From Desulfosporosinus orientis DSM 765 (GTDB lineage Bacteria; Bacillota; Desulfitobacteriia; Desulfitobacteriales; Desulfitobacteriaceae): 64,000 bases of DNA. Under the pieces are notes generated by a model. It worked only from the letters and a program-made list of their open reading frames with translations, had not been told where the DNA came from and did no database searches. A program made the translations under genes and the position numbers. Numbering within the stretch: the first letter of the stretch is position 1; each line of letters opens with the position of its first letter. The DNA lies in the NCBI RefSeq assembly GCF_000235605.1, contig NC_016584.1:546001-610000 (forward strand), given 5' to 3'. Shown in pieces: positions 7,769-16,614 of this stretch.

Positions 7769-9156
7769 TAAATCTCTTTCGGAAGCTCGACTTGAAATTC
7801 AGTTTCTTGTCCGACTTTGCTTTGGACGTTGATCTTGCCGTGATGGAGGTTAATTATCTGACGGACTAAGGCTAAGCCAATGCCGGTACCCCCGGTTTCC
7901 CGGGTTCTTGATTTATCAGCTCGGTAAAAACGTTCAAAGATAAAAGGAAGATCCTCTTCAGAAATGCCCATCCCTGTATTGCGGATGACAAATTTAACCT
8001 GATGATTGCTTTGAGAAAGTTCCATGATTATTTGCCCGCCAGGGTTTGAGTACCGATAGGCATTATGCACCAAATTATATAATAGTCGAGCTAGAAGCCG
8101 CTTATCTCCAGTCAAAGTCATGGGCTCATTTGGAGGAGTCCAGTTGAGGGTGAGTTCTTTAGTTTGGATAAGAGGATACAGGCTGCGAACTATTTTATCA
8201 AGAAGATCCTTTAAGTCTACAGTTTCAAGGGTTAACTGTAGTCCTCCAATTTCTGCTACATTTAAGTCCTTTAGATCCGTGGATAGGTCAACCAGCCGTT
8301 CAATCTCCTCGTGAATAGCGGCAAGGTTTTCTTGATCAACAGGCATGACATTGTCTTGGAAGGCTTCAATATAACTTTTGATTGAGGTTAAGGGAGTTCT
8401 CAGTTCATGGGCGATATCCGCCGTAAATTGTTTGCGAAGAGTTTCTTGCTGATTTAAGTTGTCAGCCATCGAGTTAAAGGCCTTGGCCAATTGTCCAACT
8501 TCATCATTGGAGGGAATAGAAACCCGTTCCTCAAGTTGACCGTGACCAATTCGATTGGCAGCTTGAGTTAAACCTTTGAGGGGAGCAACGAGGCGGCGGC
8601 TTGTAAAGTAGCTGAGAAAAATTCCAAAAAGAAGGGCCAGTCCTCCGGCCAAAAGCAAAGAACGAAAGACTGCCGATTGAAATTTCACATCTTGGGGGTT
8701 AAGAATCTGGGCAGAGGCTGGGTAGCGGACTTGAACATTGGCGATTACTCCGAGAGATCCCGTTACTGTAAAGGTATTGGTTTTCCACTTCGTTGCCGAA
8801 TAGGTTGACATGCCCATGTTCATGTTCATGTTCATTCCCATACCGCCCTGTCCGTGCATCATATCCTCCATAGGGTTGTTCAGTGTGGCGATGAGTTCAC
8901 CCGTTGGAGTTGTAAGGGTCACCACAGTACCCATAGGCAGGGAATAGCTGAGTTCATTGAGAGAAGCCGAATCCCAGGTTCCTTTGGTCTTATAAATGGC
9001 GCTTAAACGTGAAGGGAGCTGTTCCAGGGCTGTTTCGGTGACTTGAGTTAAGTAATCACTAAACTGCTGCTTGAAGACAAAGTTAACGGACAGCATGCTT
9101 AAGGTTAAGGTAATTAAGGTGATTAGGAGAGTAGAGAGAAACAATTTAGTCCGCAT
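7768..9156 (-). CDS. Sensor histidine kinase with Met-rich extracytoplasmic loop
   Basis: 462 residues, EnvZ/CusS-like layout. Membrane helix at about 7-29, extracytoplasmic sensor domain about 30-160, second helix about 163-184, HAMP (about 186-238), HisKA with phospho-His H250 in HELRTPLTS, and HATPase with N, G1 (NTGMGI), F and G2 (GGTGIGLAL) boxes. Residues 96-116 hold nine Met and one His in a Gly/Asn context (MEDMMHGQGGMGMNMNMNMG), which looks like an insertion. Met-rich clusters are classic extracytoplasmic Cu(I)/Ag(I) ligands, so copper sensing is a reasonable inference. It follows the response-regulator gene by 2 nt, at the end of a six-gene operon, and is probably the CusS-like partner in copper control. 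Confidence 0.92.
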   Translation of the reverse strand: MRTKLFLSTLLITLITLTLSMLSVNFVFKQQFSDYLTQVTETALEQLPSRLSAIYKTKGTWDSASLNELSYSLPMGTVVTLTTPTGELIATLNNPMEDMMHGQGGMGMNMNMNMGMSTYSATKWKTNTFTVTGSLGVIANVQVRYPASAQILNPQDVKFQSAVFRSLLLAGGLALLFGIFLSYFTSRRLVAPLKGLTQAANRIGHGQLEERVSIPSNDEVGQLAKAFNSMADNLNQQETLRKQFTADIAHELRTPLTSIKSYIEAFQDNVMPVDQENLAAIHEEIERLVDLSTDLKDLNVAEIGGLQLTLETVDLKDLLDKIVRSLYPLIQTKELTLNWTPPNEPMTLTGDKRLLARLLYNLVHNAYRYSNPGGQIIMELSQSNHQVKFVIRNTGMGISEEDLPFIFERFYRADKSRTRETGGTGIGLALVRQIINLHHGKINVQSKVGQETEFQVELPKEI

Positions 9157-9158
9157 GT

Positions 9159-9851
9159 CTATTCCCCCGCATTTGGATTAAACTTGTAGCCGATTCCGTA
9201 AACTGTCACTATGATTTGGGGGTTGCTGGGCCTGGTTTCGATTTTATGCCGGATTTTTTTAATATGGGCATCAATGACCCGGTCATCTCCCTCGAAATTG
9301 TGGCCTTGAACAATCTCTACCAGTTGACTTCTGGATAATACCCTGCCGGGGTTCTTAGCTAAGGCGCCAAGAATTTTAAATTCCGTTGGGGTTAACAAGA
9401 TCTCCTGGTCATTAAGGCGGATCTCATGCTGTATGTTGTCAATGGTAAGACCGTTATCATAAGAAATCACATCGGCGAGGGGAGCAGTATCATTATTAGT
9501 CCGCCTCAAAACGGCTCTGACCCGTGCAACCACTTCACGAGGGCTGAAGGGTTTGGTAATGTAGTCATCGGCGCCCATACTTAAACCTTGAATGCGGTCT
9601 TCCTCTTCAATTTTAGCGGTAAGCATGATAATAGGAACGGATGAAATCTTGCGGATCTCACTGCAAATCTCGGTGCCGGACAGGCCGGGGAGCATCAGGT
9701 CAAGGATAACCAGGTCAAAAGGGTTTTCTTTAAACATTGTTAAGGCGACAAGACCGTTTATAGCGGTACTGACCTGAAAACCTTCTTGTTGGAGATAGGC
9801 TTTCAGCACGGTAGTAATTTTTTTCTCATCATCCACTAATAAGATTCTCAT
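9159..9851 (-). CDS. OmpR/PhoB-family response regulator
   Basis: 230 residues from the ATG at 9851 (MRILLVDDE). A longer frame upstream lacks a better ribosome site; AAGGAG lies 12 nt before this ATG. Receiver domain with acidic pocket D7/D8, phospho-acceptor D51 (LVILDLMLPG) and the conserved Thr (MLTAK) and Lys (ITKPF); then a winged helix ending with the VYGIGYKF signature. Cognate kinase follows directly. OmpR-family dimers bind direct repeats of about one helical turn; the 11-bp ATTCA triplets before the two GYGMMGG genes are the obvious candidate targets in this window. Confidence 0.94.
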   Translation of the reverse strand: MRILLVDDEKKITTVLKAYLQQEGFQVSTAINGLVALTMFKENPFDLVILDLMLPGLSGTEICSEIRKISSVPIIMLTAKIEEEDRIQGLSMGADDYITKPFSPREVVARVRAVLRRTNNDTAPLADVISYDNGLTIDNIQHEIRLNDQEILLTPTEFKILGALAKNPGRVLSRSQLVEIVQGHNFEGDDRVIDAHIKKIRHKIETRPSNPQIIVTVYGIGYKFNPNAGE

Positions 9852-9891
9852 GTTAAAAGATGACTCCTTCCCAAAATTGATAGGGTCGCTC

Positions 9892-11025
9892 TTAGAGAGC
9901 GGCAAGGGCCTTAATAGGTTCCAAATTAACCCCTCGCTGAGCGGAAAGAAAAGTAGAGACAACACCTATTATGACAGAGGTTGTTATTGCAGTCAAAGCA
10001 ATGAGAGGATGGATTTGGAATTTCAGGGAAGCCTGGTAGGTTATTGGAGCAAGCAGAAGAGCAGCGAGGCTCCCTAAGAGATAGCCGAGGCTTCCCCCCA
10101 AAAGACTTATTAAAAAGATTTCCCTCATGAAAATGGCAAGAATATGACGGCGGCGAAAGCCAAGGGCTTTCATAATTCCGATTTCTGAAGTGCGGTCATG
10201 AATCATTGAAGTGGTTGTCAGGAAAACAATCAATCCGCCGATGAGGGCTAATAGCAGAGAAAGGGCCAAGGAAAAGCGTGAGAATCCCTCAATGCTCTTT
10301 TCTCTTCCTTCAACCAGCTGAGATATTTCTGCAACTTTGGCCTCCGGCAGGATTTCTCTTAAGATAGCGACTGCTTGAGAGGGCTCCGCGGCGCTAACCT
10401 CAATCATAGACCAGGAATTTATCCCGGTAATCAATTGAGCAGTAGTGAAATTAGTAAAGACGCCAATATCTTCAGAACCGCCTGTTTTCTCCATTATCCC
10501 GGCAATTTTATAATTCCGGTGGTTGAGCTCGAGAGTCTGGCCAATCCCTAATTGATTGCTGACAGCTAAGTCTGAGCCAATAATTACTTCTCCGCCCTTA
10601 GGCAAATGACCGTCTATATGCCACCAAGGTTTCATTTTCAATTCATTGGAAAAATCCACACCGACAATCAGGTAAGGATTATCCTTTCCTGAGGCGGAAC
10701 CAATTATTTTCGGGGCGATTCCCTTGAGGATTAGGTTCGGGTTTTCCAATTTTGTTACACTGGCATAGTCTAAGGTTTTGGTTTCGAAGTGAACACCGGG
10801 CAGGGAAAGACCGCCGTAACTCAGTGAAAACTGTTCAGACTTAGGAGAAATAATGACATTAGCTCCATATTGGCTTAAACTCTTTTCTAATTCCCCTTTT
10901 ACGCCTTGGGACAGAGAATTTAAGGCGACACTTATCCCTGTGATTAGAATAAAGGTTAGAAGCAGGAAGGCAGTTTTTCCTTTGCGCTGCCGCAAATTCT
11001 GTAAAGCAATGCTTGTTAGGGTCAT
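9892..11025 (-). CDS. FtsX/MacB-type ABC transporter permease (second of two)
   Basis: 377 residues. An N-terminal membrane helix (about 18-38), a large extracytoplasmic MacB-PCD-like domain (about 40-240), then three C-terminal helices of the FtsX domain with GIMKALGFRRRHIL between them. Its length and layout match the neighbouring permease, so the two likely form a heterodimer with the ATPase at 12270. Its end lies 40 nt before the response regulator. In the DUF2318-type iron/redox operons (for example Campylobacter cj1660-cj1663) two such permeases and a LolD-like ATPase follow a DUF2318 protein; substrate is not established there. Confidence 0.9.
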   Translation of the reverse strand: MTLTSIALQNLRQRKGKTAFLLLTFILITGISVALNSLSQGVKGELEKSLSQYGANVIISPKSEQFSLSYGGLSLPGVHFETKTLDYASVTKLENPNLILKGIAPKIIGSASGKDNPYLIVGVDFSNELKMKPWWHIDGHLPKGGEVIIGSDLAVSNQLGIGQTLELNHRNYKIAGIMEKTGGSEDIGVFTNFTTAQLITGINSWSMIEVSAAEPSQAVAILREILPEAKVAEISQLVEGREKSIEGFSRFSLALSLLLALIGGLIVFLTTTSMIHDRTSEIGIMKALGFRRRHILAIFMREIFLISLLGGSLGYLLGSLAALLLAPITYQASLKFQIHPLIALTAITTSVIIGVVSTFLSAQRGVNLEPIKALAAL

Positions 11026-11078
11026 GGTTTCCTCCTAATACAGTTTGGTCGTTGAAGTTTGCCCTTTGCCTTGTCAAA

Positions 11079-12242
11079 TTACAGATAACGCAGGGACTCT
11101 GCCGGGTCAAGTCTGGCTGCTTTCCAGGCAGGATAAAGGCTGGAAAGCAGGCTTATTATTAAAGCGGCCATTGTCGAATAGATCAGCAGATCAGCCTGCC
11201 AGGGGATTGTCACCTGGATTTTCAGGAGTTTAGCCCCAAAATTCACGGCCAAGCTCATCCCTAAGCCGTAACCTAACAACCCGCCGGAAACACTTAATAG
11301 ACTTGCTTCCCCAAGAATGATGCGCACAATATGGCTTTTGCGAAAGCCAATAGCCCGTAAAATACCGATTTCCCGAGTTCGTTCTTCCACGGAGGATTTC
11401 ATGGTTATAGCCAAGATCAAGGCACAGGTTATTAAAAAGGTAAGGGATACGCTCCAGGTTAAAGCATTAAATTTAGTTACAGTATCATCCCGGGACTTTA
11501 TGGTTGACTGGAGAGCTGTAATTTTGGTGCCCGGAAGTTTTTCCCGCAATTGTTGGGTGACCTCCTCGATGGGACAGGAATAACATAAGGCGGCTGTTTC
11601 GATAAGACTGATAGCCTTAGGCTGGTTTGTCAAGGCTTGGAGTACGGATAAATCCATAAAAACGGCCTGATCATTTTCCGCTGATCCGGTAGGCTGGATG
11701 ATACCGGCTATTTGGAACTCTTGGCCTTTGATGACAACGGATTGCTTGGGGCTGAGACCTAAGGCCAGAGCTACATCGCTTCCCAAGATAATTTCGTCCT
11801 TATTGGGAAGCCGGTTTTTAGCTAAAGTGTCTATTTTCCACCATTTTTTTAGTTTCAATTCCGCAGGGAAATCCACACCGATGGCTAAAATGTCCTGTCC
11901 TTGCAGGTTAATGGTAGCCAACAGCTTAGGAGCAATCGTAGCCAGGGTCTCTTTATTTTTAATGGTTTGCATCAGCGGAATGAGTGACATGTCAAGATTT
12001 TTAACTTGAGAGGGGGCTTCAACGGTTATACCGCCAAAAGTCAAGGCTTGCCCTGTGTCCGGCAGAATGAGAATATTGGAGCCAAATTCATCGAGTTGGT
12101 TGGCGACATCTTTTTTCATGGCTTGGGTTGTTGTACTGAGAAAGATAATCGAAGCTACTCCGATGATAATGCTGAGGATCAAGATCCCGGAGCGAAGCTT
12201 GCGGCGGCGAATGTTTTGCAAAACCATGGTTAGCAGATGCAT
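11079..12242 (-). CDS. FtsX/MacB-type ABC transporter permease (first of two)
   Basis: 387 residues with one N-terminal helix (about 18-38), a MacB-PCD-like extracytoplasmic domain and three C-terminal helices around GILRAIGFRKSHIV. The extracytoplasmic part contains a CYSC pair (ALCYSCPIEE) not found in the partner permease; it could be a redox or metal site exposed outside (inference). Same operon as the ATPase (27 nt downstream of it) and the second permease. MacB-like systems do not translocate through a classical channel but act mechanically on extracytoplasmic partners. Confidence 0.9.
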   Translation of the reverse strand: MHLLTMVLQNIRRRKLRSGILILSIIIGVASIIFLSTTTQAMKKDVANQLDEFGSNILILPDTGQALTFGGITVEAPSQVKNLDMSLIPLMQTIKNKETLATIAPKLLATINLQGQDILAIGVDFPAELKLKKWWKIDTLAKNRLPNKDEIILGSDVALALGLSPKQSVVIKGQEFQIAGIIQPTGSAENDQAVFMDLSVLQALTNQPKAISLIETAALCYSCPIEEVTQQLREKLPGTKITALQSTIKSRDDTVTKFNALTWSVSLTFLITCALILAITMKSSVEERTREIGILRAIGFRKSHIVRIILGEASLLSVSGGLLGYGLGMSLAVNFGAKLLKIQVTIPWQADLLIYSTMAALIISLLSSLYPAWKAARLDPAESLRYL

Positions 12243-12269
12243 TGTGCTCCTCCTTAAATGTCGTGAGGA

Positions 12270-12938
12270 TTATTGAGCTAAGAGTCCATCCCGGATATAA
12301 ACGGTTCGATTGACCCAAGCCAGATTTTCCGGATTGTGAGTTACCATAATAATGGTCAGGCCTTCGTGGTTGAGGGCTTTAAACAGCTCTAACAGCTCTG
12401 TTGCTGTTTTTGAGTCCAGGCTTCCCGTGGGTTCATCAGCGAAGATGATGGCTGGCTGATTGACAATGGCTCTGGCAATGGCAACACGGTTTTGCTCGCC
12501 TCCGGACAATTGACTGGGGAGCCGGCAGGATTTAGATTCAAGGCCCACTCGGGCTAAAACTCTCTGAGCCATTTCCCTCTGTTCTTTTCCGGAGCGGGAG
12601 GTTATGGACAAAGGGAGCATCACATTTTCCAAAGCGGTCAGATAGGGGATTAATTGATATTGCTGGAAGACAAACCCCACATATTCATGGCGAAAATCAG
12701 CTTGCCGTTCCGATGGCAAGGCATAGACATCAATTTCATCGATGATGAGCTTGCCGGAAGTCGGCGGGTTCAAGGCGCCAAGAATGCTGAGCAAGGTGCT
12801 TTTCCCTGAACCGGAAGGCCCCATCAAAGCTAAAAATTCCCCTTCTTCAATTTCCAGATTAATGGCTGTTAGGGCTTCAACCACGTCTTCGCCATTATTA
12901 TAATGTTTTGAGATATCCTGTGCTTTAATCAAAGACAT
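12270..12938 (-). CDS. LolD/MacB-type ABC transporter ATP-binding protein
   Basis: 222 residues with all ABC motifs: Walker A GPSGSGKST, Q-loop FVFQQYQLIP, signature LSGGEQNRVAIARA, Walker B IIFADEPTGSLDS and the switch His (VTHN). The FQQ..LIP..TA.ENV pattern is typical of the LolD/MacB/FtsE-like group that pairs with FtsX-type permeases. It directly precedes the two permease genes. Confidence 0.95.
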   Translation of the reverse strand: MSLIKAQDISKHYNNGEDVVEALTAINLEIEEGEFLALMGPSGSGKSTLLSILGALNPPTSGKLIIDEIDVYALPSERQADFRHEYVGFVFQQYQLIPYLTALENVMLPLSITSRSGKEQREMAQRVLARVGLESKSCRLPSQLSGGEQNRVAIARAIVNQPAIIFADEPTGSLDSKTATELLELFKALNHEGLTIIMVTHNPENLAWVNRTVYIRDGLLAQ

Positions 12939-13004
12939 CTAAGCTTTCCTCCAAATATCGCTGAGTTATCCCATTTTGATTAGTAATAAACACATCTCCT
13001 ATAA

Positions 13005-13586
13005 CTAAACTCTAGGTTTCCATGTATCAAGGGTTGTTTGGGGAATTTCAAGGTTATCCCCATTTAACGAGTAAGTGAGGGCTTCGGGGGGATAGGCCTG
13101 ACAGCCGCCGCTAAGACCTTTAAGTGTTTGGAGGTCCCAGACGGTTCCGCAGACATTGCAAATGATTTGCGAGCCTGTGATATGAAAGGTTTCACCCCGG
13201 CAAGGTTCACAATAGCTCACGGCTGCCATCACGTTGCCGTCCGGCTGAACAAAGGCTGTCAGGGGAATTCTTGTTTCGTTGCTTTGATACTCGGTGCGGA
13301 TAAATTTTTTGTCTTTTAATGTGCTGAGGGTGGTAATGATGACCTTACCGTCTTTGCTGCTGTTTTCGACATTGGTTTGCTGTAGTTTAACTGCTGAACT
13401 ATAAGCGACTTTTTCCCCAATATTAGCTGCTCCTTTCAGAGTACTGTCGGGCGTATTGCTTTTCGCTACAACCATATAGGTTCCGATCATGATAATCACC
13501 GTCAGGATGCCAACAATACTAAAGAGCAAAGTATGATTCTTGGAAGGCTGAGTGAATTTTTGTTTTTTGATTTCCCGTTCATTCAT
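13005..13586 (-). CDS. DUF2318-like membrane-anchored Cys protein
   Basis: 193 residues from the ATG at 13586 (MNERE); an upstream in-frame start at 13616 is less well placed relative to the AGGGGGT site. One membrane helix (about residues 20-42) anchors an extracytoplasmic domain with two CxxC pairs (YCEPC and ICNVC, about 125-146) and a further Cys in GGCQAYP. This CxxC-CxxC-GGC layout is that of the DUF2318 (predicted Fe-S/heme membrane protein) family. In Campylobacter and others DUF2318 genes sit with FtsX permeases and a LolD ATPase in iron-acquisition operons with P19/Ftr1. Here P19 and Ftr1 are absent and a two-component system is attached instead. First gene of the operon. Confidence 0.82.
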   Translation of the reverse strand: MNEREIKKQKFTQPSKNHTLLFSIVGILTVIIMIGTYMVVAKSNTPDSTLKGAANIGEKVAYSSAVKLQQTNVENSSKDGKVIITTLSTLKDKKFIRTEYQSNETRIPLTAFVQPDGNVMAAVSYCEPCRGETFHITGSQIICNVCGTVWDLQTLKGLSGGCQAYPPEALTYSLNGDNLEIPQTTLDTWKPRV

Positions 13587-13740
13587 GGTTAAAATAAGAC
13601 CCCCTAGTTGTTGCATATTTTTTGATTCCCGTCATGAATAAGATTTTATAAAATCCATTTATATAGGTAGCAAATTTTATGCCAGTTTTTGAACCTGAAG
13701 GATTAAGGCCTTTTATAACCTGGAAAAAAATTGGCTAAAA

Positions 13741-13784
13741 AACTGTTGGATATCCCACACTAAGTTGTGGGATATCCAACAGTT
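13741..13784 (-). terminator. Perfect 19-bp inverted repeat, terminator-like on the minus strand
   Basis: Arms 13741-13759 and 13766-13784 (AACTGTTGGATATCCCACA and its complement) enclose a 6-nt loop. Read on the minus strand it is followed by TTTTTT, as in an intrinsic terminator; read on the plus strand it ends just before the ribosome site of the NtrC-type gene. It may block antisense transcription, attenuate the DUF2318 operon, or serve as an operator. Confidence 0.6.
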
Positions 13785-13799
13785 GAGGAGAGGATAACC

Positions 13800-15158
13800 A
13801 TGCGGAAAATTTTAATTGCCGATGATGAGGCCAACATGCGTTGGGTTCTGGAACGAGCCTTAACGAAGGCGGGTTATGAGGTGGAAACAGCTGAGGATGG
13901 GCAGCTGGCCTTAGAGCGGGCAGCCGCTGAACATCCTGATCTTATACTTTTAGATCTAAAGATGCCAAAGCTTGATGGGATGAGGGTTTTAAAGACTCTA
14001 AAGGAGCTTTTTCCCGAGCTCCTGATCGTGATGATGACTGCCCACGGGAGCACTTCAACAGCGGTTGAAGCTATGAAAGCCGGAGCTCATGATTATTTGC
14101 TGAAACCATTTGATATTGAAGAACTTCTGATTACCGTAGATAAAGCCCTGCAGGTGGAAAGCCTGCGTGAACAGGTGGATTATTTAAAGGGAGAAATTCA
14201 AAATGACGGTTGGCAGCTGGTGGGGAAAAGTGAAGAGATGCTTGCCGTCAAACAATTAGTTGAGAGGGTGGCCCTTACGCCGGCTACGGTTCTTGTTCAA
14301 GGGGAATCAGGAACGGGAAAGGAAATGGTAGCTCATGCTGTTCATACCTTAAGCCCAAGAGCTAAGGGGCCCTTCATAAGAGTCAATTGTGCTGCTTTAA
14401 CGGAGACATTGTTGGAAAGCGAACTGTTCGGACATGAAAAGGGAGCTTTTACCGGGGCGCATGCCCGGAAGATCGGTCGTTTTGAGTTAGCAGATACAGG
14501 AACACTCTTTCTTGATGAAATCAGTGAACTCTCCTTTAACGTACAGGCTAAGCTCTTGCGGGTTCTTCAAGAACGAACCTTCGAGCGGGTGGGCGGTGAG
14601 AAGACCATAAAGGTTGATGTGCGAATTATTGCCGCAACCAACAGGAATCTCTTAGCAGAGGTAGAGGACGGCCGTTTTAGGGCAGACCTCTACTATCGTT
14701 TGAATGTCTTTCCCATTGCCATACCGCCTTTGCGGGAACGACGAGAGGATATTCCCTGCCTTGTGGAACATTTCTTGGAAAAACTAAGAAACTATGGGCA
14801 GATCAAAACTCTCAGTCCCATAGTCCTAACTCAGTTAATGGCTTATGATTGGCCGGGCAATGTTCGCGAATTGGAAAATGTGATTGAGCGAATGGTCATC
14901 GTTTCTCAAGGAAAAGAAATCGGAGAAGAAGGGCTGGCCGTCTTTAACAGTTCCGCAAGAGAGGAAAAGAAACCGGCTCTTTTTCTCCTGCCTCCTGAGG
15001 GAATTTCTCTGGAAGAAATCGAGAAATCCTTTCTTCGCCAGGCAATGGAGCAGACTAAAGGAAACCAAACTCAAGCTGCCAAGCGCTTGGGTCTTTCCAG
15101 GCATGCTCTCTTGTACCGGCTAGAGAAATATGGGATAGATCCTCACTGGGGAATGTAA
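13800..15158 (+). CDS. NtrC-family sigma-54-dependent response regulator
   Basis: 452 residues from ATG 13800, preceded by GAGGAGAGG; a GTG frame start at 13767 lies inside the inverted repeat and is rejected. Receiver domain with phospho-acceptor D52 (LLDLKMPKLDG), then AAA+ with Walker A GESGTGKE, the sigma-54 contact loop GAFTGA, and Walker B LFLDEI, then a Fis-type helix-turn-helix (QTQAAKRLGLSRHALLYRLEKYGI). It activates sigma-54 promoters on phosphorylation. The kinase gene follows 25 nt downstream. Target genes are not evident; no -24/-12 site was found adjacent. Confidence 0.95.
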   Translation: MRKILIADDEANMRWVLERALTKAGYEVETAEDGQLALERAAAEHPDLILLDLKMPKLDGMRVLKTLKELFPELLIVMMTAHGSTSTAVEAMKAGAHDYLLKPFDIEELLITVDKALQVESLREQVDYLKGEIQNDGWQLVGKSEEMLAVKQLVERVALTPATVLVQGESGTGKEMVAHAVHTLSPRAKGPFIRVNCAALTETLLESELFGHEKGAFTGAHARKIGRFELADTGTLFLDEISELSFNVQAKLLRVLQERTFERVGGEKTIKVDVRIIAATNRNLLAEVEDGRFRADLYYRLNVFPIAIPPLRERREDIPCLVEHFLEKLRNYGQIKTLSPIVLTQLMAYDWPGNVRELENVIERMVIVSQGKEIGEEGLAVFNSSAREEKKPALFLLPPEGISLEEIEKSFLRQAMEQTKGNQTQAAKRLGLSRHALLYRLEKYGIDPHWGM

Positions 15159-15183
15159 TTTTAAAGGTCATGGGGGGTTGTTA

Positions 15184-16329
15184 GTGGAAAATCAAGGGTA
15201 TGAAGGAAAGAAACATCAGCCGGCACGGGCTCTCTTTGATCTTATAGGGATTGGACTTGTTATAGGGATTTTGACGATTATTCATTATACAAATTATCAT
15301 TATGAAGTGGATTATCATATTCTTTTGCAGTTTGCCTATTATCTTCCGGTAATTTATGCAGCTATGCGTTTTGGTTCAGTGGGAGGAATTATCTCAAGTT
15401 TTTTAATTACAATTCTCTTTGTACCTCTGATGCTGCATTTTCAAAAAGATTTAACTGCTGCTGCCAAATACACCCAGTGGGTGGAAGTGGGCTTAATTAA
15501 TGTCTTTGGCTGGCTGACAGGATTTTTAACGGAAGAAGAGCGCAAGGCAAAAAACAAATACCGCCTGGCTTTAAAAGTACAACAGGACTTGGTGGAACAA
15601 CTAAAACAAGAAGAACAGGAACGACAGCGTTTAGAAGCTGAGATCAGGCAGACGGAACGCATCGCAGCTTTGGGACATTTAAGTGCCGGTCTGGCTCATG
15701 AAATCCGCAATCCCTTGGGAATTATGAAAGTCAGTATCCAAATGTTAGCTCAAGAAAAGCAGGGGGACGAGGTTGTAGCAGAGTACTGTCAAGTGCTAAG
15801 AGAAGAGTGCGAACGTTTAAATCGCATGGTCAGTGAGTTTTTGTCCTTTGCCCGGCCCAAGGAATTAGTGCGTAAACGGATCCTGCTGGGCAAGCTGGTG
15901 GAGGAAAGCCTGGCCCTGATCCAGCCTGCCTTAGGAAAAAACCATATTCAGTTGGAACAGATTTTGGATTCAGGGTTGGATCAAGAGGTTGAGGTGGATC
16001 CGGATCAGATAAAGCAAGTTATATTAAATATTCTCCTTAATGCTGTTGACGCCCAAGAACAGGGAGGCGTGATCGAGCTGGAGGAAATTGAGGAAGAAGG
16101 GTTTATTGGCTTTGCCGTTAGCGACGAGGGGACAGGTATTTCCCCTGAGGACATGCCTTTTATTTATGATCCGTTTTTCACGACTAAGGAAAAAGGAACA
16201 GGCTTAGGGTTGTCTGTCGTCCACCGTATTCTTGATCAGCACGGGGGGAAGATTCGAACCTTTAACCGGCCGGATCGAGGGGTTACTGTTAAAATTTTGC
16301 TTCCCAAAGTTCCTGTTAAGGATAAATAA
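15184..16329 (+). CDS. NtrB/ZraS-type membrane sensor histidine kinase
   Basis: 381 residues from GTG 15184 (6 nt after a GGGGGG site; a TTG at 15178 is an alternative). The N-terminal part holds about four membrane helices (residues 20-110) with almost no extracytoplasmic domain, so it probably senses within the membrane. A coiled coil rich in Glu/Gln (about 115-155) leads to HisKA with H in GLAHEIRNPLG and a HATPase domain (NAVDAQ, DEGTGIS, TGLGLSVVHRI). It is the cognate kinase for the preceding NtrC-type regulator. Confidence 0.92.
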   Translation: MENQGYEGKKHQPARALFDLIGIGLVIGILTIIHYTNYHYEVDYHILLQFAYYLPVIYAAMRFGSVGGIISSFLITILFVPLMLHFQKDLTAAAKYTQWVEVGLINVFGWLTGFLTEEERKAKNKYRLALKVQQDLVEQLKQEEQERQRLEAEIRQTERIAALGHLSAGLAHEIRNPLGIMKVSIQMLAQEKQGDEVVAEYCQVLREECERLNRMVSEFLSFARPKELVRKRILLGKLVEESLALIQPALGKNHIQLEQILDSGLDQEVEVDPDQIKQVILNILLNAVDAQEQGGVIELEEIEEEGFIGFAVSDEGTGISPEDMPFIYDPFFTTKEKGTGLGLSVVHRILDQHGGKIRTFNRPDRGVTVKILLPKVPVKDK

Positions 16330-16331
16330 TA

Positions 16332-16607
16332 CTATTTACAAATATACTTCATACGGTTGGTGCCATAATCCGTAATTTTATAGCAATGTCTGAGTTTGCC
16401 GTTATCGTCGAGAGTAACGCTTGTGACCTCGATAAGGCCCACAGACTTGAGGGAAAGCAGGTAGTCATCAATACCTTCATCATTGACATTTCGGTCAGTG
16501 GGATATTCGTCTTTAAGCATATTAAATATTTCTTCATTTGAAACTCCATTATGCTCAGAAATAACTTCGACAACTCTAAATTTTACAGGCAGTTTTTTCA
16601 TTTTCAT
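16332..16607 (-). CDS. Small winged-helix-like hypothetical protein
   Basis: 91 residues, not recognised with certainty. Pattern: helix (PVKFRVVEVISEH), helix-turn-helix-like segment (VSNEEIFNMLKDEYP), then helix and a two-strand wing (VGLIEVTSVTLDD... HCYKITDYG). This resembles MarR/PadR-like or archaeal-type small winged-helix DNA-binding proteins. It starts 7 nt after the EamA gene on the same strand with AAGGAGATT before ATG, so the two are co-transcribed. A regulatory role is inferred only. Confidence 0.7.
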   Translation of the reverse strand: MKMKKLPVKFRVVEVISEHNGVSNEEIFNMLKDEYPTDRNVNDEGIDDYLLSLKSVGLIEVTSVTLDDNGKLRHCYKITDYGTNRMKYICK

Positions 16608-16614
16608 AATCTCC

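Noticed and set aside
9852-9965. N-terminal extension of the OmpR-type regulator
   Set aside because: It overlaps the permease gene end and does not resemble a receiver domain; MRILLVDDE is the standard start.
13767-13799. GTG start extending the NtrC-type regulator
   Set aside because: It lies in the hairpin arm and before the ribosome site; ATG 13800 gives the canonical N-terminus.
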